Both the position numbers and the translations under genes were made by a program. A DNA stretch of 64,000 bases, taken from assembly GCF_004366355.1 (NCBI RefSeq), contig NZ_SODV01000001.1, positions 930,001-994,000 of the forward strand, in the 5' to 3' direction. Within the stretch, counting starts at the first letter, position 1; each line of letters begins with the position of its first letter. The stretch is from Dinghuibacter silviterrae. Its GTDB lineage: Bacteria > Bacteroidota > Bacteroidia > Chitinophagales > Chitinophagaceae. The notes under the pieces are model-generated. The model searched no databases. It was not told where the DNA came from and saw nothing but the letters and a program-made list of their open reading frames with translations. Below are positions 9,142-16,360 of the stretch, one piece after another.

Positions 9142-9178
9142 AAGCGGTTACGATACAAAGTCGTAGCCGCTTTTTTTT
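9142..9178 (+). terminator. Rho-independent terminator after tRNA-Phe
   Basis: A 12-bp stem (9142-9153 with 9161-9172, one G-T wobble), 7-base loop TACAAAG, and a run of eight T at 9171-9178. Confidence 0.85.
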
Positions 9179-9316
9179 ATTTTTTTATCCCGCTTTCCGG
9201 AAGCTCCCCGTCCGCGGAAATGGGCCCAGCCCACCGGTGTGGTTTACGAACACATAATATACTAACTTAACTTCTTGCCTTCATGCGGATACGGGCATCA
9301 TAAAAGAAGGAAAGTT

Positions 9317-10585
9317 ATGCCTACAGTCTCCCGGGATTTTCCCGCACAGCCCCATTTGGATGTTCCTAAAAAACAAGCGCGCGAACTGCTCACGCAGTCC
9401 AAGGCAAAATCATCGGATGCCCTTGATCGCGTCCGCCGCCGACATCCTCGTTTTCAACCTGCCGATGATGATGCTATCTGCACTCGTATAAAGTTGAGCG
9501 ACGCTCAATTGGTCATCGCCAGGGAATACGGTTTCTCCTCCTGGACACAGCTCAAACAGCGCATCACAGGCAACACTGCGGCGCAACTGATCGACAAAGC
9601 GATACGCGCTGGTGATGCCGCGGGCGTCAGGCAATTGTTGAGCGCTTATCCCGAACTATTGGATGTTCCGGTTGTAAGCGGCAACTGGGGCCCCCCCATG
9701 AGCCACGCCGCCAACCTGGGTCGCCTGGACATGGTCAAAACCATCGCAACACTGGGCGCCAAAGACTTCCAGCACGCGTTTGACCGCGCACTGCTGCATG
9801 GCGATATTGACATCGCCCGGTGGTTACTTGAACAGGGTGCCACACTCACCCCCGGGATCATCATGGGCTCCTGCGAAACCCTGAACGAACGGGGCTTTGG
9901 GTTCCTGGACGATGCGGGCGTTCCATTGACGGATGAGAAGGGTGATCGATTGGCCCCGCTTGCCATGGTGCTCGAAACGTACAGTCGCCATCCGGAAGGC
10001 AAGCACGCCATTTTACAACGATTCAGGGCAAGAGGCTATGAATGGCCGGATACGCCGGTGATGGCTTTCCATTGTGGTGACCTGGACCGGCTCAAAGCGC
10101 ACCTGCAAAGCGATTCACAACTGGTTCACCGTCGATTTGGTTATCGCGAAATCTATCCACCCATATTGGGTTGTGCGGACGATCTTCGGTCAGGGCTGCA
10201 CGGTACGCCGATCGACGGGACCACTTTGCTGCACCTCTCTATCGATTTTGATGAACGCGAGATCTTCGACTGGTTGCTGGAGAAGGGGGCGGATGTCAAT
10301 GCTGCGGCTACTATTGACGGGGAAGGTTTTGGCGGACATACGCCGCTATTTAGCGCTTTGGTGAGCGTGGCGTATACGAACGGCAGACAACGGGATGCTT
10401 ATATGGTTCGCCGGTTATTAGCGCTTGGCGCGGATATCCAAGTGAGGGCAAGCCTCAGAAAGTTCCTTGATTGGGTGGACGAGCCCCGGTGGCACATAGC
10501 CAAAAATGTGACGCCGGTCGAGTGGGCCACTGGTTTCCCGGAAAAGAGATGGGTGAACCAGGAAGCATTAACTTACACTTCATGA
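9317..10585 (+). CDS. Ankyrin repeat domain protein
   Basis: The protein (422 aa from the ATG at 9317, which has a purine-rich GAAGGAAAG just upstream) starts MPTVSRDFPAQPHLDVPKKQ and has a ~90-residue N-terminal region ending in 'EYGFSSWTQLKQRI', a segment often found before ankyrin repeats in bacterial proteins of this type. Ankyrin-like units follow, e.g. 'RALLHGDIDIARWLLEQGATL' and 'GTTLLHLSIDFDEREIFDWLLEKGADVNA'. It is probably cytoplasmic, since no signal peptide or membrane segment is seen. Ankyrin repeats mediate protein contacts; no partner can be named. Its stop overlaps the DUF2306 gene start (ATGA). Base use looks less G+C-rich than neighbouring genes, hinting at later acquisition. 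The open frame extends upstream to 9275, but 9317 is better placed. Confidence 0.8.
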   Translation: MPTVSRDFPAQPHLDVPKKQARELLTQSKAKSSDALDRVRRRHPRFQPADDDAICTRIKLSDAQLVIAREYGFSSWTQLKQRITGNTAAQLIDKAIRAGDAAGVRQLLSAYPELLDVPVVSGNWGPPMSHAANLGRLDMVKTIATLGAKDFQHAFDRALLHGDIDIARWLLEQGATLTPGIIMGSCETLNERGFGFLDDAGVPLTDEKGDRLAPLAMVLETYSRHPEGKHAILQRFRARGYEWPDTPVMAFHCGDLDRLKAHLQSDSQLVHRRFGYREIYPPILGCADDLRSGLHGTPIDGTTLLHLSIDFDEREIFDWLLEKGADVNAAATIDGEGFGGHTPLFSALVSVAYTNGRQRDAYMVRRLLALGADIQVRASLRKFLDWVDEPRWHIAKNVTPVEWATGFPEKRWVNQEALTYTS

Positions 10586-11382
10586 AAACCGCCACCTACA
10601 TTCTAGCCACGCTTCTATCCTACCTGGCCATAAGCATGGGCACCTACCTGATGATCAGGATGGCGATCGACTACGCATCCTTTAAAACGGATATCCATTT
10701 CCTGAAATTCAAACAAGACTACATCGGCATTCCCCTGTGGCGCGCGGCGTTCTATACCCATGTGTTTAGCGCCGTCCTGGCCTTGGGTGCGGGCTTGACG
10801 CAATTTTCAGAACATGTGTTAAAAAATCACCGGCGGCTGCACAGGACCGTTGGATGGTTCTATGTGGTCACCATTTTGGTGGTCAACTTCCCTGCCGCCA
10901 TGGTCATGGCGTTTTACGCAAATGGGCTGTTGCCTTCGAAGATCGCTTTCACGATCCTGGATTGTCTTTGGTTCTGGTTTACCCTTAAGGCCGTGTTGGC
11001 CGCCCGGGATAAACGGTTTAAAGAGCACAAACAATACATGATCCGCAGCTACGCACTGACGTTTTCGGCCATTACCTTGCGGACCTGGAAGATCATTCTT
11101 GGATACGTCTTTCACCCGGACCCGCTCCATCTGTATATGATGGACGCCTGGATGGGTTTTGTGCCCAACCTGCTGGTGGCGGAGTTGCTGATCCAGACTA
11201 AAGGGCTAACGCTCTATACGCATGTTCGAAATAATCAGGTAAGACAACACCACAAAGATCACCGCAAAACTGCCGATCATGGTCACGATGTGCCATACGC
11301 GCACATACCGGTTTCCGGATTTGGTCAGCGTACGGCGTACCCCACCGGCGATGGCGTAGGAGGCCCAGCCGATCAGGAATAG
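10582..11382 (+). CDS. DUF2306-type membrane protein with an unusual C-terminal extension
   Basis: Starts MKTATYILATLLSYLAISMG at the ATG that overlaps the ankyrin gene stop. Several transmembrane helices can be read (about 5-28, 50-75, 85-110, 118-140, 155-175, 190-205), with 'HRTVGWFYVVTILV' and 'FKEHKQYMIRSYALTFSAITLR', a pattern typical of DUF2306 (uncharacterised bacterial membrane proteins, some heme- or quinone-linked by speculation only). The recognisable domain ends near residue 207. The last ~60 residues are polar, lack family character and are encoded exactly where a convincing small membrane protein lies on the opposite strand, so they may be a read-on tail after loss of the original stop. 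Confidence 0.75.
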   Translation: MKTATYILATLLSYLAISMGTYLMIRMAIDYASFKTDIHFLKFKQDYIGIPLWRAAFYTHVFSAVLALGAGLTQFSEHVLKNHRRLHRTVGWFYVVTILVVNFPAAMVMAFYANGLLPSKIAFTILDCLWFWFTLKAVLAARDKRFKEHKQYMIRSYALTFSAITLRTWKIILGYVFHPDPLHLYMMDAWMGFVPNLLVAELLIQTKGLTLYTHVRNNQVRQHHKDHRKTADHGHDVPYAHIPVSGFGQRTAYPTGDGVGGPADQE

Positions 11383-11418
11383 GTATACGGCAAGGATGGC
11401 GTAGAGGAGGAAGTCCAT
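11206..11418 (-). CDS. Small two-helix membrane protein (70 aa)
   Basis: From the ATG at 11418: MDFLLYAILAVYLFLIGWAS, a loop 'AIAGGVRRTLTKSGNRYVRVW', and a second helix 'IVTMIGSFAVIFVVLSYLII' ending NMRIER. Two clean hydrophobic segments with a basic loop argue for a real inner-membrane protein. It lies antisense to the last 177 bp of the DUF2306 gene. The frame is open upstream to 11481 but that would run through the terminator hairpin. Family not recognised. Confidence 0.6.
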   Translation of the reverse strand: MDFLLYAILAVYLFLIGWASYAIAGGVRRTLTKSGNRYVRVWHIVTMIGSFAVIFVVLSYLIISNMRIER

Positions 11419-11441
11419 ACAGAAAGATACCAAATAAAAAG

Positions 11442-11463
11442 CGGCCCGGGAACCCCCGGGCCG
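11442..11463. terminator. Bidirectional terminator hairpin
   Basis: A perfect 9-bp G+C stem CGGCCCGGG/CCCGGGCCG with a 4-base loop, flanked by AAAAA on the left and TTTTA on the right, so it can stop transcription from both sides. On the minus strand it lies immediately after the stop codon of the P-loop protein gene. Confidence 0.8.
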
Positions 11464-11465
11464 TT

Positions 11466-12089
11466 TTATTCCGCCTTCCAAAACCGGTAAACCTCTTCCT
11501 CCATCCCCTGTCTTTCATCCAGAATGAGTGTGCTCAGCCGGGATCGTGAAGCAAGCCTTTCCATCTCGCTTTGTTCGCGAACGTAGTACGCATGGACCTC
11601 TTCGGCCGTGCCCCCGTACCGGTGCTGATAGTGGGACAAATATTCCGGCGCCGCCCCACGATCCACAATCAGCCGCTGCCACAAAGTCTCCGGCGCCGCC
11701 TTGAGAAAGACCATGCGCACCTCCCGGCCGGAGAGATATTGATCGATATAGGATAATTCCGCCCAGCTAAGGATGCCCGGGCGAAAAGCCTGGGTAAGAT
11801 GGAGCGTGTCGATGAGTCCAAAGACGGTGAACCATCGGCGTGGCTGGAGTGGGGGTGCGGAAATATCGATTACCCGCAGCAGGCGTCGCAGGTGTTCGCG
11901 GCACGCCCTTTTGCCCGGGACGGTGTCAAGGTCGGGGGAGGCCAAAGGGAAATAGGTGTGTGCCTGGCTCAGGTGGAAAAGGGTGCGGGGCCGCTCGTCT
12001 TCGAGCACGTGCCTGTCGAGCAAACGCCGGATCAGGCTGGATTTACCGGTCCCGCTGGTCCCTTCCACGAGCAAGATATGTGTATTCAT
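11466..12089 (-). CDS. P-loop NTPase, nucleoside/nucleotide-kinase-like
   Basis: Starts MNTHILLVEGTSGTGKSSLI: a Walker A motif GTSGTGKSS at about residues 10-18. 'DTLHLTQAFRPGILSW' and 'YIDQYLSGREVRMVFLKAAPETLWQRLIVDR' resemble the thymidylate-kinase-like fold, where the last segment is the lid. At 207 aa it has the size of a (d)NMP kinase, but the family DRY/x motif of thymidylate kinase is not seen, so the substrate is open (nucleoside, sugar or protein). Cytoplasmic. It lies 13 bp downstream of the VOC gene on the same strand and is probably cotranscribed with it. Confidence 0.65.
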   Translation of the reverse strand: MNTHILLVEGTSGTGKSSLIRRLLDRHVLEDERPRTLFHLSQAHTYFPLASPDLDTVPGKRACREHLRRLLRVIDISAPPLQPRRWFTVFGLIDTLHLTQAFRPGILSWAELSYIDQYLSGREVRMVFLKAAPETLWQRLIVDRGAAPEYLSHYQHRYGGTAEEVHAYYVREQSEMERLASRSRLSTLILDERQGMEEEVYRFWKAE

Positions 12090-12102
12090 AGGTTAGCAAC
12101 GG

Positions 12103-12486
12103 TCAGCCTTCGTCCTCCGCAAACGTGAGGACATAGTTGTTGTTATCGATGATGGAGAACTCGGTCGCTCCATAGAATGTTTTTTGCAACCCATGGACGA
12201 TGGTTACCTGGGGTGAAATACGGTCGAAGAGCGCGCGGATGCCTTTGACATTGATATAGAACAAAAGGGACCCGCCGTCTTCCCGGCGCACGGCAGGCAG
12301 TGTGTCGGCCAGGCTTTCAAAGGACTGGAACATAAATGTCACACTACCGGCGCGCATCATGGCCCATACCAGGGGACCTTTCCCGGCGTCAGGCACGGTC
12401 ATTTGAAGCTGAAAGCCAAGGCGCTCATAAAAGTCGATGGTGGCGTGCATGTCACGTACAAACAGGTTGGGAGAAAGGGATTCCAT
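12103..12486 (-). CDS. VOC (glyoxalase/bleomycin-resistance fold) protein
   Basis: 127 residues with the VOC pattern: 'PNLFVRDMHATIDFYERLGF' (first beta-alpha-beta unit), 'GSLLFYINVKGIRALFDRI', and 'YGATEFSIIDNNNYVLTFAEDEG' (metal-site strand, Glu near the end). Family members are small metal enzymes (glyoxalase, dioxygenase) or antibiotic-binding proteins; which one this is cannot be told. Start ATG at 12486; the region before it is A+T-rich and contains a near-consensus promoter. It leads a two-gene unit with the P-loop protein. Confidence 0.75.
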   Translation of the reverse strand: MESLSPNLFVRDMHATIDFYERLGFQLQMTVPDAGKGPLVWAMMRAGSVTFMFQSFESLADTLPAVRREDGGSLLFYINVKGIRALFDRISPQVTIVHGLQKTFYGATEFSIIDNNNYVLTFAEDEG

Positions 12487-12569
12487 AGTTGTATTTTGAG
12501 GTGAAACAGGAGGACCAAATTACTAAATATTTTAGCAATTGATGTAAATATTTTTAGCAAAGTGGACCT

Positions 12570-12577
12570 TACCTTTG
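12570..12577 (+). promoter_or_regulatory. Candidate -7 element for the GT2 gene at 12615
   Basis: TACCTTTG, exact TAnnTTTG, 37 bp before the ATG. Confidence 0.55.
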
Positions 12578-12614
12578 CGCGGGTCGGAGGACCCTTCAAA
12601 AACATATCATACTC

Positions 12615-13325
12615 ATGCTTTTATCCATTATTATTCCGGCCTACAATGAAGAACGCACGATTACAACGATCCTGGAGAAGGTCGCCTCCGTGGCGCTGAT
12701 CCAGGATATTCGTAAAGAAATTATCGTGGTCAATGACTGCTCCAAGGACGGCACGGAAGGGGTGGTTCTATCCTATATAAATGCCCATCCGGCTGCCGGC
12801 ATCCGTTATGTCAAGCATGAGAAGAATGGGGGCAAAGGCGCGGCGATCCACACCGGCATCCGGGAAGCCACCGGCGATTATATCATTGTACAGGATGCCG
12901 ACCTGGAGTACGACCCTGCGGAATACAACATCCTTCTGAAACCCATTACCGATGGTTTTGCGGATGTGGTGTTCGGCAGCCGTTTTATGGGGGGCAACGC
13001 TCATCGTATTTTATTCTTTTGGCACAGCATCGGAAACGGCTGGCTGACCTTCCTCAGCAATATGTTTAACAACCTGAACCTGACCGATATGGAGACTTGC
13101 TACAAGCTCTTCAAAGCGGAACACCTGAAAAAGCTCGACCTCAAGGAAAAGCGCTTCGGGTTCGAACCGGAGGTCACGGCCAAGATCGCGAAGATTCCAA
13201 AGATCAGGATATACGAAGTAGGCATCTCCTATTATGGGCGGACCTATGAGGAAGGGAAAAAAATAAACTGGAAGGACGGTCTGCGGGCTTTGTATTGTAT
13301 CGTGAAGTATGGGCTGAGCAGCTAA
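12615..13325 (+). CDS. Family 2 glycosyltransferase, dolichyl-phosphate-mannose-synthase-like
   Basis: Starts [20 protein letters not shown], the GT-A donor-binding strand. '[10 protein letters not shown]' gives the second nucleotide-binding Asp, and '[13 protein letters not shown]' the DxD-type metal site. '[27 protein letters not shown]' and '[10 protein letters not shown]' are characteristic of polyprenyl-phosphate mannosyl/glucosyl transferases. No C-terminal transmembrane helices are present (236 aa), so it is the soluble, peripheral type. It likely transfers a hexose from a nucleotide sugar to a polyprenyl phosphate carrier at the inner face of the cytoplasmic membrane. Confidence 0.85.
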   Translation: MLLSIIIPAYNEERTITTILEKVASVALIQDIRKEIIVVNDCSKDGTEGVVLSYINAHPAAGIRYVKHEKNGGKGAAIHTGIREATGDYIIVQDADLEYDPAEYNILLKPITDGFADVVFGSRFMGGNAHRILFFWHSIGNGWLTFLSNMFNNLNLTDMETCYKLFKAEHLKKLDLKEKRFGFEPEVTAKIAKIPKIRIYEVGISYYGRTYEEGKKINWKDGLRALYCIVKYGLSS

Positions 13326-13342
13326 GGGCGCCACAGGCGCCC
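13326..13342. terminator. Short G+C hairpin after the GT2 gene
   Basis: GGGCGCC ACA GGCGCCC, perfect 7-bp stem with 3-base loop directly after the stop codon. No T-tract. Probably the first of two hairpins in the convergent spacer. Confidence 0.5.
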
Positions 13343-13367
13343 TGCCCGAAGGGCCATCATTGGCGGT

Positions 13368-13412
13368 GTTGCGGCGGCGGACTAAATTGTCCGCTTAGTC
13401 CGCCGCCGCAAC
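13368..13412. repeat. Perfect 18-bp inverted repeat between convergent genes
   Basis: Left arm 13368-13385 (GTTGCGGCGGCGGACTAA), 9-base loop ATTGTCCGC, right arm 13395-13412, the exact complement. It abuts the stop codon of the minus-strand barrel gene and lies 42 bp after the plus-strand glycosyltransferase gene, so it probably acts as a bidirectional terminator or mRNA-3'-end stabiliser. There is no T-run. Confidence 0.8.
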
Positions 13413-14615
13413 TCAAAAGACTTCGCCCAGGTTTACCGCAAACCCACTGGAGCCGTCCATGCCGACTCCATAGTCTACACAGATATTGGCACCGGAGTGT
13501 TTATTAAGCTTTAACCGGATGCCGGCTCCGCATCCGGGCTCGATGGTATTGTAACGGGAAGCCAGGTTCCGTTTGAAGGACTCCGCATTACCAAAAACCA
13601 CTATCCCAAAAAGACCGTTCCGGGAAATCGTAAGGCGGTCTTCCACCTCCAGGTAAGTCATGTCGTTCCCGCGATAGCGGCCTTGTATGTACCCCCTGCC
13701 AGTATTGAAATTGTCGTCCCAGCCAGTGGAAGGAAGAAGCAGGTATGGCGTCTTCTCGCCGGCCGTCAGCCAGTTAAAGCTCCAGAGGGCAAGGATGTTC
13801 CGGTGATTCCTGGACAAGGAAAAATATTTCCGGAGGTCGATCTGCATCATCGTAAAATTGGCGTCGCTGCCCAGCCACGTAAAGCTGGGATGAAACACCA
13901 CGTTGGCATAAAATCCATTGTACGGGTTGACGGGGTTCGCCCGGGAATCGAAAACGACCCGCGCCGCCGGCCCCACGGAGGTTTCGGTTTTTGTAAGACC
14001 GTACTTTTGGAAACTGGTGACAATCCCCTGGGGCGGATCCACTTCCACGATGTTCCAGAAATAGTCGTAGTAAAAACCAAGCCCGGCGTATAGATTTTTG
14101 GCAACGGCCCTCAGGATCGAGGTGTGCAATTTTATGTAGGAAAAGTCAATGGTATACCCGTCGGAATATTGTGTATGCCCTCCCAGGCCAAAGGTGGTGG
14201 AGGGATATTTCATATACCGCCAGTCGGCGATGATGTTGTACTTGTTGCCCCTTGTCCAGATGTCGGCGACGATGGGGGCGATGATCTGGTTGTATTGGGA
14301 ATAGGTAATGCTGGTGGCTATGTCGGATATTTTGGCCAGCGAATCGCCGGTGGAAAAAGCAAGGTTATCGCTCAGCACGACGGCAAAACCTGTTTGCAGG
14401 GTGTAGCCTGCGGCGGGAAAAGGGGCATTATGAAATTTGCCCTCGTCCCGGCGCACGGTTTCCGAATTTCCGGCGACCCAATGATAGACATCGATCAGGT
14501 CTCTTTGCGGAGGATCATTTACCGTGTCAGCGTGTTTCAGGGAATCCACCGTCTGTCCAAAGCTCCGCCAGGGGAAAAGAAGAAGGTATAAGCAAAGAAT
14601 TATATACGTCCTCAA
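13413..14615 (-). CDS. Outer membrane beta-barrel protein, BamA/TamA (D15 surface antigen) C-terminal type
   Basis: The protein (400 aa) begins with a signal peptide (MRTYIILCLYLLLFPWRSFG, then Q). There is no POTRA domain; the rest is amphipathic beta strands such as 'YSQYNQIIAPIVADIW', 'GLGGHTQYSDGYTIDFSYIK' and 'NPYNGFYANVVFHPSF', and it ends in Phe (NLGEVF), the usual barrel-assembly signal. This fits the short D15-like barrels of Bacteroidota; function (transport, protein insertion or lipid export) is unknown. The start codon is a TTG: the only in-frame upstream codons run into a TAA nine bases before it, and no ATG exists near the signal peptide. Confidence 0.8.
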   Translation of the reverse strand: MRTYIILCLYLLLFPWRSFGQTVDSLKHADTVNDPPQRDLIDVYHWVAGNSETVRRDEGKFHNAPFPAAGYTLQTGFAVVLSDNLAFSTGDSLAKISDIATSITYSQYNQIIAPIVADIWTRGNKYNIIADWRYMKYPSTTFGLGGHTQYSDGYTIDFSYIKLHTSILRAVAKNLYAGLGFYYDYFWNIVEVDPPQGIVTSFQKYGLTKTETSVGPAARVVFDSRANPVNPYNGFYANVVFHPSFTWLGSDANFTMMQIDLRKYFSLSRNHRNILALWSFNWLTAGEKTPYLLLPSTGWDDNFNTGRGYIQGRYRGNDMTYLEVEDRLTISRNGLFGIVVFGNAESFKRNLASRYNTIEPGCGAGIRLKLNKHSGANICVDYGVGMDGSSGFAVNLGEVF

Positions 14616-14804
14616 GTTGGTAGTTTATATGTTATTTCTTCCTAATTTGTCGCGCGTTCGCGCACACCAGCTTTCGTAGGGAATATAGGACGATGTTCCT
14701 GCGCAAGGGTTTAGTGACGCAGGCTTTCCTTTTTGACGGAAAGTGCAATTTCTAAATTTTCTGTCTTCGTACCTTTAGCATTTTTGGTAAAAAATCCCCA
14801 AATA

Positions 14805-16160
14805 TTGTTTCGCAACTTCCATATTCAACTCCTCCTGCGGTACCTGCTGATCTCGGTCGTGCTGGCGGGGAGCGTCCTTTTGTTTGTATATACGGAGCTG
14901 TATTTCACCGCCTCCGCCCTTTTCCTCATCGCCGTGCTGCTGGGGTATGGTATCCAGCTGTATATGCGCCGCCTCGGCCGGGACATCGATCACTTTATAG
15001 AGGCGGTCAAGACCAGGGACCACGCGGTTTATTTCAGCCCCAAAAAATATGGAGGCCCCTTCCAGCGGCTTTTCCATTCCTTTAATGACGTCCTTCAAGC
15101 CCACAAGACGATCACTATCGAACGGGAGTCGGTTTTCCAGCTCCTGAAAAGCGTCATGGAACGGGCGCCCTTCGGGGTCATCACCGTCGCCAGGAACGCG
15201 CTGACGGATACGCAAGGCAAGTACCCCATCCTTTTTATAAACGCCGCCGCCTATCGCCTCCTGCAGATCCCCGAATACCACTACTGGTACCGGCTGGCTG
15301 CCCACGTGCCCGACTTTGTGCAGGAGATCCTGCCCATCACCTCGGGGGGCAAACGATTTACGGAAAAATTCATCAACGGGAGCAAGGTCCTCCTCTCCCT
15401 GGAAACGGAAGTCATCCGTCTTGTACAGGAGGAATACCTCATCATCACCTTCCAGGACATCAAAGAAGAAGTCGAGCAAAAGGAAATGGAGGCCTGGAAC
15501 AAACTCATAGAGGTCATGACCCACGAGATCCTAAACTCCATCACCCCCATCTATACCCTGGCGGGAACAGTAAAGGACATGATGGATGCGAAGGGGATGA
15601 ACCTGGATGCGGAAGACCTGGAAGACATGCGGCTCGCGGCGGGCACCATCAAACGGCGGTCGGACGGGCTCATGAACTTCGTACAAGACTACCGGATGGT
15701 GGCGGAAGTGCCCACACCCCAACTGGAACCCTGTACCGCGGAAGAGCTGTTCACCGGTATACGGACCCTGATGAAACCCCTGGCCGACCAGCAAGGCGTC
15801 GCCCTGGAAGTCGTTTCCCTCCCCGGGCGGAACCAGCTCCTCATCGACCTGAAGCTCATCGAACAGGTCCTGATCAACCTGATCACCAACGCGATCTACG
15901 CGACCAAAGAGCGGCCTCACCCGCGGATCCTGATCCAGCTCCGCAAGGAAGAGGAACGCTATTTCATCGACGTCATCGACAACGGGAAGGGCATACCGCC
16001 CGCGATCCTGGACAAGATCTTCGTCCCGTTCTTCACTACCCGTTCGAACGGGTCCGGGATTGGGCTCTCCATCTCCCGAAACATCATGAAGCTCCACAAA
16101 GGGAATCTCGACGTTTACTCCGTCGAAGGTCAGGAGACACGGTTCACACTGTCTTTCTAA
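14805..16160 (+). CDS. Membrane sensor histidine kinase, NtrB/NtrY-like
   Basis: Two N-terminal transmembrane helices ('LLLRYLLISVVLAGSVLLFVY' region and 'ASALFLIAVLLGYGIQLYM'), a ~110-residue PAS-like segment, then HisKA with 'VMTHEILNSITPIYTL' (His240 counted from the chosen start) and a HATPase domain with N-box 'QVLINLITNAIYATKE', 'DNGKGIPPAILDKIF' and 'GSGIGLSISRNIMKLH'. The frame is open to a TTG at 14733, but a near-consensus -7 element (TACCTTTA, 14770-14777) lies inside that extension, so the TTG at 14805 (reads L-F-R-N-F-H) is the likeliest start. No response regulator is adjacent; it is an orphan kinase here. The stimulus is unknown. Confidence 0.85.
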   Translation: MFRNFHIQLLLRYLLISVVLAGSVLLFVYTELYFTASALFLIAVLLGYGIQLYMRRLGRDIDHFIEAVKTRDHAVYFSPKKYGGPFQRLFHSFNDVLQAHKTITIERESVFQLLKSVMERAPFGVITVARNALTDTQGKYPILFINAAAYRLLQIPEYHYWYRLAAHVPDFVQEILPITSGGKRFTEKFINGSKVLLSLETEVIRLVQEEYLIITFQDIKEEVEQKEMEAWNKLIEVMTHEILNSITPIYTLAGTVKDMMDAKGMNLDAEDLEDMRLAAGTIKRRSDGLMNFVQDYRMVAEVPTPQLEPCTAEELFTGIRTLMKPLADQQGVALEVVSLPGRNQLLIDLKLIEQVLINLITNAIYATKERPHPRILIQLRKEEERYFIDVIDNGKGIPPAILDKIFVPFFTTRSNGSGIGLSISRNIMKLHKGNLDVYSVEGQETRFTLSF

Positions 16161-16201
16161 AACCGGTCCCGTCGCCTCCACTCTTGCCTCTAACGACGCC
16201 C

Positions 16202-16324
16202 GGGTGGTCCGAGGGGGGGGTAGGTCCATTTTACTTCTTTTCCGCAGAGGTTAAAAGCGCTCGCCGTCGTTCGGGTCTTCTGCGGAAAAGAAGTAAAATG
16301 GACCTACCCCCCCTCGGACCACCC
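16202..16324. repeat. Long hairpin element, copy 1
   Basis: Arms 16202-16248 and 16279-16324 are complementary over 46 bp with one extra G on the left; the loop is 30 bases. It lies between convergent genes (histidine kinase and flavin reductase). A second, diverged copy is at 56294-56406. All four arm differences between copies are compensated, and copy 1 carries a 5-bp insertion in both arms (GTGGT left, ACCAC right). The loops share TCGTTCG, five bases before the right arm. No transposase is nearby. It could be a MITE/REP-like element, a bidirectional terminator, or an RNA. Confidence 0.9.
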
Positions 16325-16360
16325 TAGCACGCCAAGGTGCAACGTCCCGCAAATAAACTC

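Noticed and set aside
6993-9158. 721-codon open frame on the minus strand
   Set aside because: It is antisense to recQ and extends across the tRNA-Phe gene; recQ carries all expected motifs.
9060-9180. tRNA-Phe as an attachment site
   Set aside because: No second copy of the tRNA 3' end was seen downstream and no integrase is present.
14616-14804. Riboswitch or ncRNA in the divergent spacer before the histidine kinase
   Set aside because: Only short complementary words (CCTGCG/CGCAGG) and a TACCTTTA promoter-like box are visible; no known riboswitch pattern.
16202-16324. Insertion sequence or transposon end
   Set aside because: No transposase, no target-site duplication and no coding capacity; the arms form a single hairpin, so a MITE-like origin stays only a possibility.
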